DNA of 64,000 nucleotides from Alphaproteobacteria bacterium (GCA_015231605.1 JADGBG010000002.1:23244-87243), one strand, 5' to 3'. Numbered from the stretch's first letter, positions 27,917 through 37,323 are shown. Numbers and translations are program-made. The notes: a model not told the origin generated them from the sequence alone.

Positions 27917-30286
27917 TCACTTCACCACCGCCGGAACGGGGCTGCGTCCGGTTTCCACGGGCAGGGTGTTGGCGGGCTTCTTTTTCCCGCCGCCGCCCGT
28001 CTTGCGCGACGGCGGTGGCGGAGCCGGCGGATCGTAGTCGAACGCCAGAACCTTGTCGTCCAGCCGGACGCGCACCACGCCGCCGTCCTTGAGACGGCCG
28101 AACAGCAGTTCTTCCGACAGGGGACGTTTGATGTGTTCCTGGATGACGCGGGCCAGCGGCCTTGCGCCGAAATTGCGGTCATAGCCCTTCTTGCCCAACC
28201 AGGCGCGGGCCTCGTCGGTGAGCTCGATGGTGACGTGGCGTTCCTCCAACTGGACTTCCAGTTCCATGACGAACTTGTCGACCACGCGGGACATGACCTC
28301 GGGCGAGAGGTTGGCGAACGGCACGATCGCGTCCAACCGGTTGCGGAATTCAGGGCTGAACATGCGTTCGATGGCTTCCTTGTCGTCGCCTTCGCGCGCC
28401 GTGCGTTCAAACCCGATGGCCGCCTTGGCGAGGTCCGCGGCGCCGGCGTTGGTGGTCATGATCAGCACCACGTTGCGGAAGTCCACGGTCTTGCCGTTGT
28501 TGTCGGTGAGCTTGCCGTGGTCCATCACCTGCAACAGGATGTTGAACAGATCCGGGTGCGCCTTTTCGATTTCGTCCAGCAACAGGACGCAATGCGGGTG
28601 CTGGTCGATCTTGTCGGTGAGCAAGCCCCCCTGATCGAAGCCGACGTAGCCCGGCGGCGCGCCGATCAGGCGCGAAACGGAATGGCGTTCCATGTATTCG
28701 GACATATCGAACCGGACCAACTCCACGCCCATGGTCATGGCGAGCTGACGCGCGACTTCGGTCTTGCCGACGCCGGTCGGACCCGAGAACAGGTACGAGC
28801 CGATCGGCTTGTCCGGTTCGCGCAGCCCGGCGCGCGACAGCTTGATGGAACTGGACAACAGCTCGATCGCCTTGTCCTGGCCGAACACCATGGTCTTGAG
28901 ATCGCGGTCCAGATGCTTGAGCACCTTGGCGTCGTCGCTGGACACGCTTTTCGGCGGGATGCGGGCGATCTGCGCCACCACGGCCTCGACGTCCTTGACC
29001 GACACGGTCTTCTTGCGCTTGGCCGCCGGCACCAGCATGCGCGACGCGCCCACCTCGTCGATTACGTCGATGGCCTTGTCGGGCAGCTTGCGGTCGTTGA
29101 TGTAGCGCGCCGCCAGTTCCACGGCCGAGCGGATCGCCGCGTCGGTGTAGCGCACCTGATGGTGATCCTCGTAGTAGGGCTTGAGGCCCTTGAGGATTTT
29201 CACCGTGTCTTCGACGGTGGGCTCGTAGACGTCGATCTTTTGGAACCGACGCACCAGGGCGCGGTCCTTTTCGAAGTGGTTGCGGTATTCCTTGTAGGTG
29301 GTGGATCCGATGCAGCGCAGCGCGCCCGCCGCCAGCGACGGCTTCAAGATGTTCGACGCGTCCATCGACCCGCCCGAGGTCGCCCCCGCGCCGATCACGG
29401 TGTGGATTTCATCGATGAACAGGATGTTCTCGGGTTTGGCCTCCAGCGCCTTGATGACGGCCTTGAGACGTTCCTCGAAATCGCCCCGATATCGGGTCCC
29501 CGCCAGCAGCGCCCCCATGTCCAGCGCCCAGATGACGGCGTCGTGAAGCACCTCCGGCACGTCGCCCTCGGTGACGCGGCGCGCCAGCCCTTCGGCGATG
29601 GCGGTCTTGCCAACGCCCGGATCGCCGACGTAGAGCGGGTTATTCTTGGTGCGTCGGCAAAGAACTTGAATTGTCCGGTCGATTTCCTGGGCGCGGCCGA
29701 TCAACGGATCGATCTTGCCGTCCTCGGCCTTGGCGTTGAGGTTGACGCAGTAAGCTTCCAGCGCCGATTCGCCCGATTTCGCCCCGCCTTCCGCGCCTTC
29801 CGCGTCGGCATGTTCCTCCGCCCCGTGGACGTGGCGGTGTTCGGACTGGCCCGGTGCCTTGGCGATGCCGTGGCTGATGTAGTTGACGGCGTCGAGACGC
29901 GTCATGTCCTGTTCGTTCAGGAAAAAGACGGCGTGCGATTCCCGCTCGGCGAACAGCGCCACCAGGACGTTGGCGCCGGTGACCTCTTCGCGCCCGGACG
30001 ACTGCACATGGATGATGGCGCGCTGGATGACGCGCTGGAAACCCGATGTCGGCTTGGGGTCCTCGATGCCGCTCAGCACCGGCAGCCCGGCGTCGCCTTC
30101 CAGAAAGTCGACGAGGTCGCGCTCCACCTGTTCAAGATCCACGTCGCAGGCGCGAAACACCGCCACCGCGTCCGGGTCTTCCAACAGCGCCAGCAACAAA
30201 TGCTCCAGGGTCGCGTACTCGTGGCGGTATTCCCCGGCGATGCGAAGCGCGCGGTGCAGGGTCTGTTCCAGGTTTCTCGACAACAT
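27917..30286 (-). CDS. clpA: ATP-dependent Clp protease ATP-binding subunit ClpA
   Basis: ClpA is the AAA+ unfoldase that feeds substrates, N-degron proteins included, to ClpP. The 789-residue protein has the Clp N-domain (LSRNLEQTLHRALRIAGEYRHEYATLEHLLLALL), two AAA+ modules with Walker A motifs GDPGVGKTAIAEGLA and GPTGVGKTEVARQLA, and Walker B motifs ILFIDEIHT and LLLDEIEKA. A charged His-rich linker (about residues 155-175) sits between N-domain and D1. The C-terminal tail is proline- and lysine-rich. It begins immediately after clpS, its adaptor. Confidence 0.96.
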   Translation of the reverse strand: MLSRNLEQTLHRALRIAGEYRHEYATLEHLLLALLEDPDAVAVFRACDVDLEQVERDLVDFLEGDAGLPVLSGIEDPKPTSGFQRVIQRAIIHVQSSGREEVTGANVLVALFAERESHAVFFLNEQDMTRLDAVNYISHGIAKAPGQSEHRHVHGAEEHADAEGAEGGAKSGESALEAYCVNLNAKAEDGKIDPLIGRAQEIDRTIQVLCRRTKNNPLYVGDPGVGKTAIAEGLARRVTEGDVPEVLHDAVIWALDMGALLAGTRYRGDFEERLKAVIKALEAKPENILFIDEIHTVIGAGATSGGSMDASNILKPSLAAGALRCIGSTTYKEYRNHFEKDRALVRRFQKIDVYEPTVEDTVKILKGLKPYYEDHHQVRYTDAAIRSAVELAARYINDRKLPDKAIDVIDEVGASRMLVPAAKRKKTVSVKDVEAVVAQIARIPPKSVSSDDAKVLKHLDRDLKTMVFGQDKAIELLSSSIKLSRAGLREPDKPIGSYLFSGPTGVGKTEVARQLAMTMGVELVRFDMSEYMERHSVSRLIGAPPGYVGFDQGGLLTDKIDQHPHCVLLLDEIEKAHPDLFNILLQVMDHGKLTDNNGKTVDFRNVVLIMTTNAGAADLAKAAIGFERTAREGDDKEAIERMFSPEFRNRLDAIVPFANLSPEVMSRVVDKFVMELEVQLEERHVTIELTDEARAWLGKKGYDRNFGARPLARVIQEHIKRPLSEELLFGRLKDGGVVRVRLDDKVLAFDYDPPAPPPPSRKTGGGGKKKPANTLPVETGRSPVPAVVK

Positions 30287-30287
30287 C

Positions 30288-30638
30288 TCACGCGTCCTTT
30301 TCGATGGTGCATTGCAGGGGGTGCTGATTGCGCCGGGCCAGGTCCATCACCAGCATCGCCTTGGTTTCGGCGATTTCGTAGGTGTAGACCCCGCACACGC
30401 CGACGCCTTTTTGATGGACGTGCAGCATGATGGTGGTGGCGTCCTCGTAGGATTTGTCGAAGATGCTTTCGAGGACGTGGATGACGAACTCCATCGGGGT
30501 ATAGTCGTCGTTCAGCATCAGGACCTTGTACATGGACGGTTTCTTGGTCTTGGCGCGGGTCTTCACGGCCAAGCCGGTGTCTCCATCGCGGTCGTCGTCA
30601 TGGTTTTGACGTCCGGCCATCCTCGGGATGATGCGCAT
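30288..30638 (-). CDS. clpS: ATP-dependent Clp protease adaptor ClpS
   Basis: ClpS binds N-degron substrates and delivers them to ClpA. The core [24 protein letters not shown] and the end of the fold [15 protein letters not shown] are standard, including the N-end binding residues in NDDYTPM and HVHQKG. I start at the ATG at 30638 (116 aa). ATG 30620 is possible, and a longer frame to 30731 has no support. ClpA begins one base after its stop, so the two are a tight operon. Confidence 0.94.
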   Translation of the reverse strand: MRIIPRMAGRQNHDDDRDGDTGLAVKTRAKTKKPSMYKVLMLNDDYTPMEFVIHVLESIFDKSYEDATTIMLHVHQKGVGVCGVYTYEIAETKAMLVMDLARRNQHPLQCTIEKDA

Positions 30639-30767
30639 GCTCACGGTCGAAACGCTCCATTGGCAACCTTCATGGGGATCATAACGCGATCCGTCCGGCG
30701 CGACAATTCGCGCGCCGTTCCCATGACCCAAGATTTAGGCATTGCGACCGACTTTCGCCACCCCGCA

Positions 30768-31634
30768 TCAATAGGACGTATGTTGCGCGGCATGACGCAG
30801 CATCGGTTCGTATTCCAGCCAGCGCGACCCCGGCCCCAACTGGGAATACAAAACCAGTCCGTTGCCGTCCAGGATATGGGTGGACGGGAACTTCGGCGCG
30901 ATGCGGCGGTCTTCCAGAAGCGAGCCGTCGGCCAGCGTGAACGTCTTGTCGCCAAATCCCTTTGCACCGGAATCGTAGAATGGCATGTCGAATCCGTTCT
31001 TGCCCGCCCACGCCTTGGACACGGCGATGTCTTCGCGCACCTGCACCAGCACGAACGCGATCCGGGGATCGTTCCGCACCGCGTTGAAAAGCTGCATGAC
31101 ATCGGGAAATTCCAGCTTGCACGGCGGACACCACGCGGCCCAGAAATGCAGGAACACCACCTTGCCCCGCAGTTGGTCCAGCCGCATCTCCCGACCGTCC
31201 GGGGCGGTCAGTTTCAGGGCGGGGAAGCGCTGCCCCCGCATCACGCCGAGGGGACGGGCCGCGGCGTCCCGGGCGCTGGCGTAGGGGCCGAGCCCCGCAG
31301 CCCATGCCGCCGGATCGAACACCACCGCGTCGTCGACGGCATAAGGCTGGCACGTCAAGGGCGTATGCTCGGCGCATTGTTCGCGGGCCGTGCGCAGCGC
31401 ATCGTCCGCCGACGCCTGATCCGACGACCACGACCACGCCCCGCCCGGCGCGACGACGTACGCGCGATGCATTCCGCTTTGCAAGAAACCCTGATAGCCC
31501 TGCCGACCGTCCTCGTCGACGTGGGGCAGCGCCGTTGGATCGTCCAGCCCCGCGCCCACGGCGGCACGCCCCGCCAGAACCGTTATGAGCACGGTCCCCC
31601 AAATGGTCGGCTTCACAAGATTCCACACACCCAT
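30768..31634 (-). CDS. Periplasmic TlpA/ResA-like thioredoxin with an extra N-terminal domain
   Basis: A 288-residue exported protein. A signal peptide (about residues 1-28) is followed by an unassigned domain of about 85 residues with a cysteine pair (REQCAEHTPLTCQPYAVDD, the pattern seen in DUF4189-like periplasmic domains). A TlpA-type thioredoxin fold comes next with WAAWCPPCKLEFPDV as the active site. WCPPC and the surrounding residues suit a reductase for apocytochrome c or other periplasmic thiols. It diverges from the DUF302/octaheme cytochrome operon, so a role in maturing those cytochromes is a reasonable inference. I use the ATG at 31634 after GGGGGAAATAC. Confidence 0.8.
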   Translation of the reverse strand: MGVWNLVKPTIWGTVLITVLAGRAAVGAGLDDPTALPHVDEDGRQGYQGFLQSGMHRAYVVAPGGAWSWSSDQASADDALRTAREQCAEHTPLTCQPYAVDDAVVFDPAAWAAGLGPYASARDAAARPLGVMRGQRFPALKLTAPDGREMRLDQLRGKVVFLHFWAAWCPPCKLEFPDVMQLFNAVRNDPRIAFVLVQVREDIAVSKAWAGKNGFDMPFYDSGAKGFGDKTFTLADGSLLEDRRIAPKFPSTHILDGNGLVLYSQLGPGSRWLEYEPMLRHAAQHTSY

Positions 31635-31730
31635 GTATTTCCCCCGGCCCGCCATATGGCGCGGAATGATTCCAACCTTACCCGGAACTGGTAATTTATT
31701 GAAAACAAATTCGATTTAAACTCATGCAAA

Positions 31731-31744
31731 TTGACGTGGGTCAA
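31731..31744 (+). promoter_or_regulatory. FNR/NNR-type binding site TTGACGTGGGTCAA
   Basis: A perfect inverted repeat TTGAC-N4-GTCAA, the form bound by Crp/Fnr-family regulators (FNR, FnrL, NNR/DNR). Its centre is about 43 bases upstream of a plausible start point near 31,781 that follows a TAAATAAT -10-like box, the usual class II activator position. A 12-base palindrome CTAATATATTAG (31750-31761) lies between site and -10. The operon downstream encodes DUF302, an octaheme cytochrome and a cytochrome b. The TlpA gene diverges from the same region. Confidence 0.7.
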
Positions 31745-31834
31745 GAAATCTAATATATTAGGATTAGCTAAATAATCTGCGTCACGAGTTTATTCCGTTC
31801 ACTCGTGGCGTGGACGTCCCAGAAGAGGTCAGTC

Positions 31835-32371
31835 ATGTTCAAACTCATCTCAGGATTTATCGCCGGCGTGATCTTCGTCGGTGTCGTTGCTTGTCAATAC
31901 GCCGGCGGCATGATGCTCAACGAATACGAAAGCCCCTTCGGGCTTGAGGAAACGGCCGCGCGCATCCAGGCAAACATCAAGGACTCGGGTTGGGCCCTGT
32001 CGGGCCTGCGCAGTCCGTCCGCGACCATCAAGGCCATGGGCTCCAACGTGCCGAACGTGCTGTTGGTCGAAGCCTGCAACGTCGACTACTCCAAGCCGTT
32101 GATCAAGGACGACGACACCCGCATTCTGTCCATTCTGATGCCGTGCACCATCACGGTCTATGAAAAGGGCGACAAGGTGTACATCGGTCTGATGAACTCG
32201 GGCCTGATGGGCCAGTTGTTCGGCGCCAAGGTCGCCGGCATCATGGAACAGGTCGCCCAGGATCAGAAGAAGTTCATCACCTTCGACCCGTCCAAGCCTG
32301 CCCCGGCGCTCATTCGCGGCGCTCCCGGCGGCGGCGGCCAGGGTGGCAAGAAAGAACTCGGCGGCTGCTGA
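31835..32371 (+). CDS. DUF302 domain protein, probable lipoprotein or membrane-anchored
   Basis: A 178-residue protein. A hydrophobic N-terminus ends in VVACQ, which fits a lipobox with Cys at residue 20. The DUF302 core follows (residues about 33-95, FGLEETAARIQANIKDSGWAL, and later VLLVEACNVDYSKPL, ILMPCTITVYEKGDKVYIGLMNSGLMGQLFG). The end is Gly-rich (GAPGGGGQGGKK). DUF302 proteins are small periplasmic or membrane proteins, often encoded near sulfur- or redox-metabolism genes; biochemical function is unknown. The ATG at 31835 follows AGAAGAGG. It heads the operon with the octaheme cytochrome, downstream of a strong FNR-type site. Confidence 0.82.
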   Translation: MFKLISGFIAGVIFVGVVACQYAGGMMLNEYESPFGLEETAARIQANIKDSGWALSGLRSPSATIKAMGSNVPNVLLVEACNVDYSKPLIKDDDTRILSILMPCTITVYEKGDKVYIGLMNSGLMGQLFGAKVAGIMEQVAQDQKKFITFDPSKPAPALIRGAPGGGGQGGKKELGGC

Positions 32372-32427
32372 TCGCTTTCTGAGCCCATCCCAATTCTCAT
32401 GACCATCGCCAGGAGGGAGAGGTCATC

Positions 32428-34041
32428 ATGTTTTCACTGAAACAAGCGGCGCGCTGGGCCGTGGCGGGTATGGCGGGATACGCCCTTCTCGCCGCCGGCG
32501 CCGCCGTGGCGGCGACGCCCAACACCAAGACGTCCACCGCCGACCACAGCAAGTTCTCGCAGTTAAAAGGTCCGTTCCCCGACGGCCCGTCGGTGACCCG
32601 GGCGTGCCTGGATTGCCACAACGACGCCGCGTCCCAGATTCACAAGACCAAGCACTGGACCTGGGACGTCGTCAACCCGGCCACGGGGCGCAATCTCGGC
32701 AAGAAGAACATCATCAACAACTTCTGCGGGACCATTCAGTCGAACGAACCGCGCTGCACCAGCTGCCACATCGGCTATGGCTGGAAGGACGGAAACTTCG
32801 ACTTCGCCAGCAAGGAAAACGTCGACTGCGTTGTGTGTCACGACACCACCAACACATACCGCAAATTCCCGGTGTCGGCGGGCCACCCGCTGTACAAGCC
32901 GACGGAATGGCCGAAGGGCAGCGGGCGCATCATTCCGCCGCCCGATCTCGCCAAGATCGCGCAGGGCGTCGGCAAGACCACCCGCAACACCTGCGGCGTG
33001 TGCCACTTCAACGGTGGCGGCGCCAACGCGGTGAAGCACGGCGATCTGGATCAGTCGCTCATCAATCCGCCCAAGTTCCTGGACGTGCACATGAGCCCCG
33101 ACCGGCTGGACTTCTCGTGCTCTAGCTGCCACGGCGGCGACGCGCACGCCATCCAGGGCAGCCGCTATTCGACCATCGCCAAGGATATGAGTGGCATCGA
33201 CGTGGTCGGCCGCACCGACGGCAGCCGCGCCACCTGTGAATCGTGCCACGGCACGACCCCGCATAAGGACACGGCGAACCCCAAGCTGAACGACCACACC
33301 GACGTTTTGGCGTGCCCGACGTGCCACGTCCCCGAATTCGCCCGTGGCGGCACCGCCACCAAGATGTGGTGGGACTGGTCCACGGCCGGCAGGCTCAACG
33401 AAAAGGGCAAGCCGCTGACGGTTCATGACGAAAAAACCGGCTATGAACTCTATAGCGGCATGAAGGGCGACTTCAAATGGGGCGAATTCGTCCAACCCGA
33501 ATACCGTTGGTACAACGGCACGGTGAAATACACCTTGCTGGGCGACGAAGTGACCGGCGACCAGGTCGTCAAGATCAACACGTTCGAAGGCGGGCCCGAC
33601 GATCCCGACGCCCGCATCTGGCCGTTCAAGGTCATGCGCGGCAAACAGCCCTATGACAAGGGCAACAAGACCCTTGCCCTGGTGCACACCTTCGGCAACG
33701 ACGACAGCGCCTATTGGGGCAACTACGACTGGCCCAAGGCGATCGCCGCCGGCATGAAGAGCGCCGGAAAGGACTTCAGCGGCGAATACGGCTTCGTGCA
33801 GACGGAAATGGCTTGGCCCATCACCCACATGGTGGCGCCCAAGGAAGACGCCGTGGCCTGCGTAGCCTGCCACAGCGCCGACAGCCGCCTGAAAGGCGTG
33901 CCGGGTCTCTACATCCCGGGCCTCAGCCGGTTCTGGGGTGGATGGCTGGACATGCTGTTCTGGCTGGCCGCGCTGGGTTCGCTCGCGGGCGTGCTCGGAC
34001 ACGGCGCGTTGCGCTACTACATGAGCAAGAAGGAGGGATAG
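32428..34041 (+). CDS. Octaheme c-type cytochrome, tetrathionate-reductase (OTR) family, membrane-anchored
   Basis: A 537-residue exported protein with exactly eight CxxCH sites (CLDCH, CTSCH, CVVCH, CGVCH, CSSCH, CESCH, CPTCH, CVACH). A signal peptide spans about residues 1-29, and one C-terminal membrane helix (WLDMLFWLAALGSLAGVLGH) is followed by a basic cytoplasmic tail. SCHIGYGWKDGNF after the second heme is typical of octaheme tetrathionate reductase-like proteins. OTR from Shewanella reduces tetrathionate, nitrite and hydroxylamine in vitro; the physiological substrate is uncertain. The cytochrome b gene four bases downstream should link it to the quinone pool. Confidence 0.87.
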   Translation: MFSLKQAARWAVAGMAGYALLAAGAAVAATPNTKTSTADHSKFSQLKGPFPDGPSVTRACLDCHNDAASQIHKTKHWTWDVVNPATGRNLGKKNIINNFCGTIQSNEPRCTSCHIGYGWKDGNFDFASKENVDCVVCHDTTNTYRKFPVSAGHPLYKPTEWPKGSGRIIPPPDLAKIAQGVGKTTRNTCGVCHFNGGGANAVKHGDLDQSLINPPKFLDVHMSPDRLDFSCSSCHGGDAHAIQGSRYSTIAKDMSGIDVVGRTDGSRATCESCHGTTPHKDTANPKLNDHTDVLACPTCHVPEFARGGTATKMWWDWSTAGRLNEKGKPLTVHDEKTGYELYSGMKGDFKWGEFVQPEYRWYNGTVKYTLLGDEVTGDQVVKINTFEGGPDDPDARIWPFKVMRGKQPYDKGNKTLALVHTFGNDDSAYWGNYDWPKAIAAGMKSAGKDFSGEYGFVQTEMAWPITHMVAPKEDAVACVACHSADSRLKGVPGLYIPGLSRFWGGWLDMLFWLAALGSLAGVLGHGALRYYMSKKEG

Positions 34042-34045
34042 TGTC

Positions 34046-34648
34046 ATGGTCGAACGCATCTATATCTTCAAGCGTTTCGAACGCTTCTGGCACTGGACCC
34101 AGGCGGCGCTGATCATCACCATGTTGATCACCGGCTTCGAAATCCACGGCAGCTATCACTGGCTGGGTTTCGAAACCGCGCAGGAAACGCACACCACGGC
34201 GGCCTGGCTGCTGATCGGTCTGTGGGTGTTCGCCATCTTCTGGCACTTCACCACCGGGGAATGGAAGCAGTACATCCCGACCACCGACAAGCTGGTGGCC
34301 ATGGCGAAGTACTATCTGACGGGCATCTTCAGCCACGCCGAACATCCGTTCCGCCAGACCCAACTGCGCAAGCACAACCCGCTGCAGCGCCTGGCCTACC
34401 TGTTCGTCAAGCTGATGATCAACCCGTTGATCTGGATCAGCGGCCTGCTCTACCTCTACTACCCGAGCTGGGATGCGTGGGGTTTGAGCAGCCTAGGTCT
34501 GACGCTCGGCATCGTGGCGTTCTTCCACCTGGTGGCGGCGTTCCTGATGCTGATCTTCTTCATCGTGCACGTCTACTTCGCCACGACCGGCCATACCCCC
34601 ATGGCCCACATCAAGGCGATGATCACCGGTTACGAGGAAGTCGAATGA
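34046..34648 (+). CDS. Membrane cytochrome b (Ni/Fe-hydrogenase/formate dehydrogenase cytochrome b561-type)
   Basis: A 200-residue protein with four to five membrane helices and well-placed histidines (RFWHWTQ, HTTAAWLLIGLWVFAIFWHF, FHLVAAFLMLIFFIVHVYFATTGH), the di-heme b pattern of the cytochrome_B561/prok_cytb family. It is the natural quinol-oxidising partner for the octaheme cytochrome encoded just upstream, forming a two-component membrane-to-periplasm electron pathway. A perfect terminator follows the gene, marking the operon end. Confidence 0.87.
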   Translation: MVERIYIFKRFERFWHWTQAALIITMLITGFEIHGSYHWLGFETAQETHTTAAWLLIGLWVFAIFWHFTTGEWKQYIPTTDKLVAMAKYYLTGIFSHAEHPFRQTQLRKHNPLQRLAYLFVKLMINPLIWISGLLYLYYPSWDAWGLSSLGLTLGIVAFFHLVAAFLMLIFFIVHVYFATTGHTPMAHIKAMITGYEEVE

Positions 34649-34674
34649 CGCCAACGTCACGGTAACGGTAACGG

Positions 34675-34705
34675 AAAAGACCCGGCTCAGGCCGGGTCTT
34701 TTTTT
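34675..34705 (+). terminator. Strong rho-independent terminator after the octaheme/cytochrome b operon
   Basis: AAAAGACCCGGC (34675-34686), loop TCAG, GCCGGGTCTTTT (34691-34702), then further T to 34705. The 12-base stem is perfect. The A-run on the other side makes it usable by the convergent kinase gene as well. Confidence 0.92.
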
Positions 34706-34715
34706 GGGGGACGCG

Positions 34716-37307
34716 TCACTGCGCCGGGGGATTCAAGGGCAGGCTCACGGTGAACGTGCTGCCCCGGCCCACGGCGCTTCTCAACGCGATGGTCCCGCCG
34801 TGCATTTCCATGAATTCCTTGCAGACGCTGAGCCCGATGCCGGTGCCCCGGATGCCGTCCGAAGTGCTGGCGCGGAAGAAGCGTTCGAACATCCGCGGCT
34901 GTTCGGCTTCGGGAATGCCCACCCCATGATCCGTGACGGAGACATGCGCCATGTCGTTTTCCACCCATCCCCGGATCGTCACCTCGGGACTGTCGGGCGC
35001 GTATTTGACGGCGTTGGACAACAGATTGCTGAACACCTGGTCCAGCAGGTTGGGATCGGCATGCACGCTGTCCGGCAACCCCGCTAGGTCCGTGACGAAG
35101 TCGTGGTCCGGCGCGATTTCGCCCTGACGGTCGCAGATGTCCCGCAGCACCTCGCGGATCGGCACCGTTTCCCGGTTCATGACGATCTTGCCCGCATCCA
35201 GGCGGGAGGCGTAAAGCGTGGTGTCGATCAGCCCCACCATCCGCGTCACCGCGGCGCGCACCTTGATCGCGCGCTGTTCGACCTCGTCCCCGTCCGCCTT
35301 GTCCTTGCGCCGGACGAGCCGTTGCGCGGCGCCGTCGATGATGGCGAGCGGGGTGCGGAATTCGTGACTGACCAGGGACACGAATTTCTGCTGAAGAACG
35401 TTGTATTCCTTTTCCTTCTCCAGGGCCCTGGCCAGTTCTTCCGCCTTTTCCTCCACTTCGCGGGTACGCCGGCGGACAAGCTCCTCCAAGTGGTCGCGGT
35501 GGCTCTTCAGTTCCTCCTCGGCCAGATAGCGTTCCGTGACGTCGTTCAGAACCGTGAGGTGGCGATTGGCGGTCAAGGGCACCATGCGCAGCTCCACGTA
35601 GCGTTCCCGTCCGTCCTTGCAGGTCAAGAGCCACAGGTGCACGCTGCTTTCCCGCTTTTCCCGCACCGCCCGCGCGGTGTCCCGTTCCCACTCCTTGCGC
35701 ACGAATTCCCTGTACTGCCTGTCGGGAAAGGCCAGAGGCCACCAGTCGTGGCTGTTGGAAACGTCGTCCTGGCTCCAGCCGAACAGCTCGACGAATTTTG
35801 GATTGAGCAGTTCGATTTCGCCATCGGCGCGCGACAGGACGATCGGCAGGGGGGATTTCGCGACCACCATGCGGAACTCGTGTTCCCGGTCGCGCAGGCT
35901 TTCCAGAACCTTTTTTTGCTCGGTGATGTCGCGGGCGATGTCGATCAACCCGGTGGGCCGTCCATCGGACGCAATCAACGGCACCTTGATGGTGTCGAGA
36001 TACTGGACCACGCCGTCCGGCCATTCCAGGCGATATTCGTATCGCGCGGGACGCCGTCCTTCCAACGTGCGCACGTTGTACATGGACAGCACCAGCGCGA
36101 TCTCCTCGCTGAACAGATCCTGAACCGTTTTCCCGGCCAGGTCCGCCTTGCCGCGGCCGACACGCGCCGCAAACGCCACGTTGCAGTCCGTGTAGCGGAA
36201 TTTCTCGTCCATGATGGTGATGTAATCCGGCAGGGTGTCGATGAGCGATCCGCGCAGGTCTTTTTCCGCCTGCAACCGGTGCAGAGTTTCCTCCAACTGA
36301 GCGCTCATGGCGTTGAAGGCCGTCGCCATGCCGCCGATTTCATCGCGGCCCGCGTATTGGATGCGGCTGGAAAAATCGCCCCCGCCCATGCGCTGCGCGG
36401 CCTCCGTGACCTCGCGCAACGGAACGGAGATGAAGCGGCGCAATTCACGGGTCATCACCATCACGAACGGAACCGCGATGATCAGGACCAGAACGTAAAT
36501 CCAGAAAAATTCGGAAACGGACTTGAGGAAGTGCGCGTGGCTGCGCTCGACCACGATCCTGAAGTTTTGTCCGCCGAACGCCAGGGGCGTGCCGGCGGTG
36601 ATGGCCATGGAAGAATTCGCGCCCGGCTGTCCGTAACGGGTTTGACGCAACACGACCGTTGGGTCGTTGTGCGCGATGACGAACCCGCGCGCATCGAGCA
36701 CCATCGCGCTATCCCCCTCGTCCCTGTCCAAGGTGGCGAGGATGTCCCATATGGGGCGCAGCCACACATCGGCCACCATGTACCCCTGCGGCCCGCCCGT
36801 TTGCGGATCGGTGAAACCGACCGTCAGGCTTGCGATGGGTTCCGCCGTTTGCCGATCGAAGAACACCTCGGAAATCCATGGCCCCGGGGACGCCGCCGCG
36901 GAGCGAATCTGGCGTTCCAGAATTCCCGCTTGGTGCGTTGGCGTTCCGATGGCGTCGCGCGATATCGACGACACCGCCGCCCCGTGAACGTCAAAAAAGG
37001 TGACGGTCCGGAAACCGTCATGGCCGAACGTCAAATGGGACAACAGTTCCTGTTGCTGACGCGGCGGCAAGCCCCCGATGGAGTGCATGTCGCCGTGGGC
37101 CACCATCCGCTGTTCCGCCAAACGGAAATAGGCGCGGACCTCGCTGGCCACGTATTGCGCCACGCCGGCGAGGCGGGTGCGTTCCTCGTAATAGGCGCGT
37201 TGATAGAAATAGACGGAAAACAACACCGCCGATATCAACAGCGGCACCATGGCGGTCCCGAACAAAACGCCGGCCAAACGGGTCCTGAAATCCGAAAATC
37301 GGGACAC
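34716..37307 (-). CDS. Membrane PAS-domain sensor histidine kinase with Cache-like periplasmic sensor
   Basis: About 863 residues. The order is membrane helix (residues 10-32), a large periplasmic dCACHE-like region (about 33-265), membrane helix (about 267-288), HAMP (RRFISVPLREVTEAAQRM), two PAS/PAC domains (about 370-490 and 495-620), HisKA with the phosphorylated His in LVSHEFRTPLAII, and HATPase_c (N box NLLSNAVKYAP, G boxes DHGVGIP and GTGIGLSVC). There is no receiver domain. The start could be TTG 37313 or GTG 37307; GGGAGAG is better spaced for GTG. It follows an ABC-type substrate-binding protein gene with a short gap, suggesting that protein is a periplasmic co-sensor. The cognate regulator is not adjacent. 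Confidence 0.87.
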   Translation of the reverse strand: MSRFSDFRTRLAGVLFGTAMVPLLISAVLFSVYFYQRAYYEERTRLAGVAQYVASEVRAYFRLAEQRMVAHGDMHSIGGLPPRQQQELLSHLTFGHDGFRTVTFFDVHGAAVSSISRDAIGTPTHQAGILERQIRSAAASPGPWISEVFFDRQTAEPIASLTVGFTDPQTGGPQGYMVADVWLRPIWDILATLDRDEGDSAMVLDARGFVIAHNDPTVVLRQTRYGQPGANSSMAITAGTPLAFGGQNFRIVVERSHAHFLKSVSEFFWIYVLVLIIAVPFVMVMTRELRRFISVPLREVTEAAQRMGGGDFSSRIQYAGRDEIGGMATAFNAMSAQLEETLHRLQAEKDLRGSLIDTLPDYITIMDEKFRYTDCNVAFAARVGRGKADLAGKTVQDLFSEEIALVLSMYNVRTLEGRRPARYEYRLEWPDGVVQYLDTIKVPLIASDGRPTGLIDIARDITEQKKVLESLRDREHEFRMVVAKSPLPIVLSRADGEIELLNPKFVELFGWSQDDVSNSHDWWPLAFPDRQYREFVRKEWERDTARAVREKRESSVHLWLLTCKDGRERYVELRMVPLTANRHLTVLNDVTERYLAEEELKSHRDHLEELVRRRTREVEEKAEELARALEKEKEYNVLQQKFVSLVSHEFRTPLAIIDGAAQRLVRRKDKADGDEVEQRAIKVRAAVTRMVGLIDTTLYASRLDAGKIVMNRETVPIREVLRDICDRQGEIAPDHDFVTDLAGLPDSVHADPNLLDQVFSNLLSNAVKYAPDSPEVTIRGWVENDMAHVSVTDHGVGIPEAEQPRMFERFFRASTSDGIRGTGIGLSVCKEFMEMHGGTIALRSAVGRGSTFTVSLPLNPPAQ

Positions 37308-37323
37308 TTTCAATCTCTCCCGT

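Noticed and set aside
27830..30430. 866-codon open frame on the plus strand
   Set aside because: Complete shadow of clpA/clpS; the minus-strand protein has every ClpA motif.
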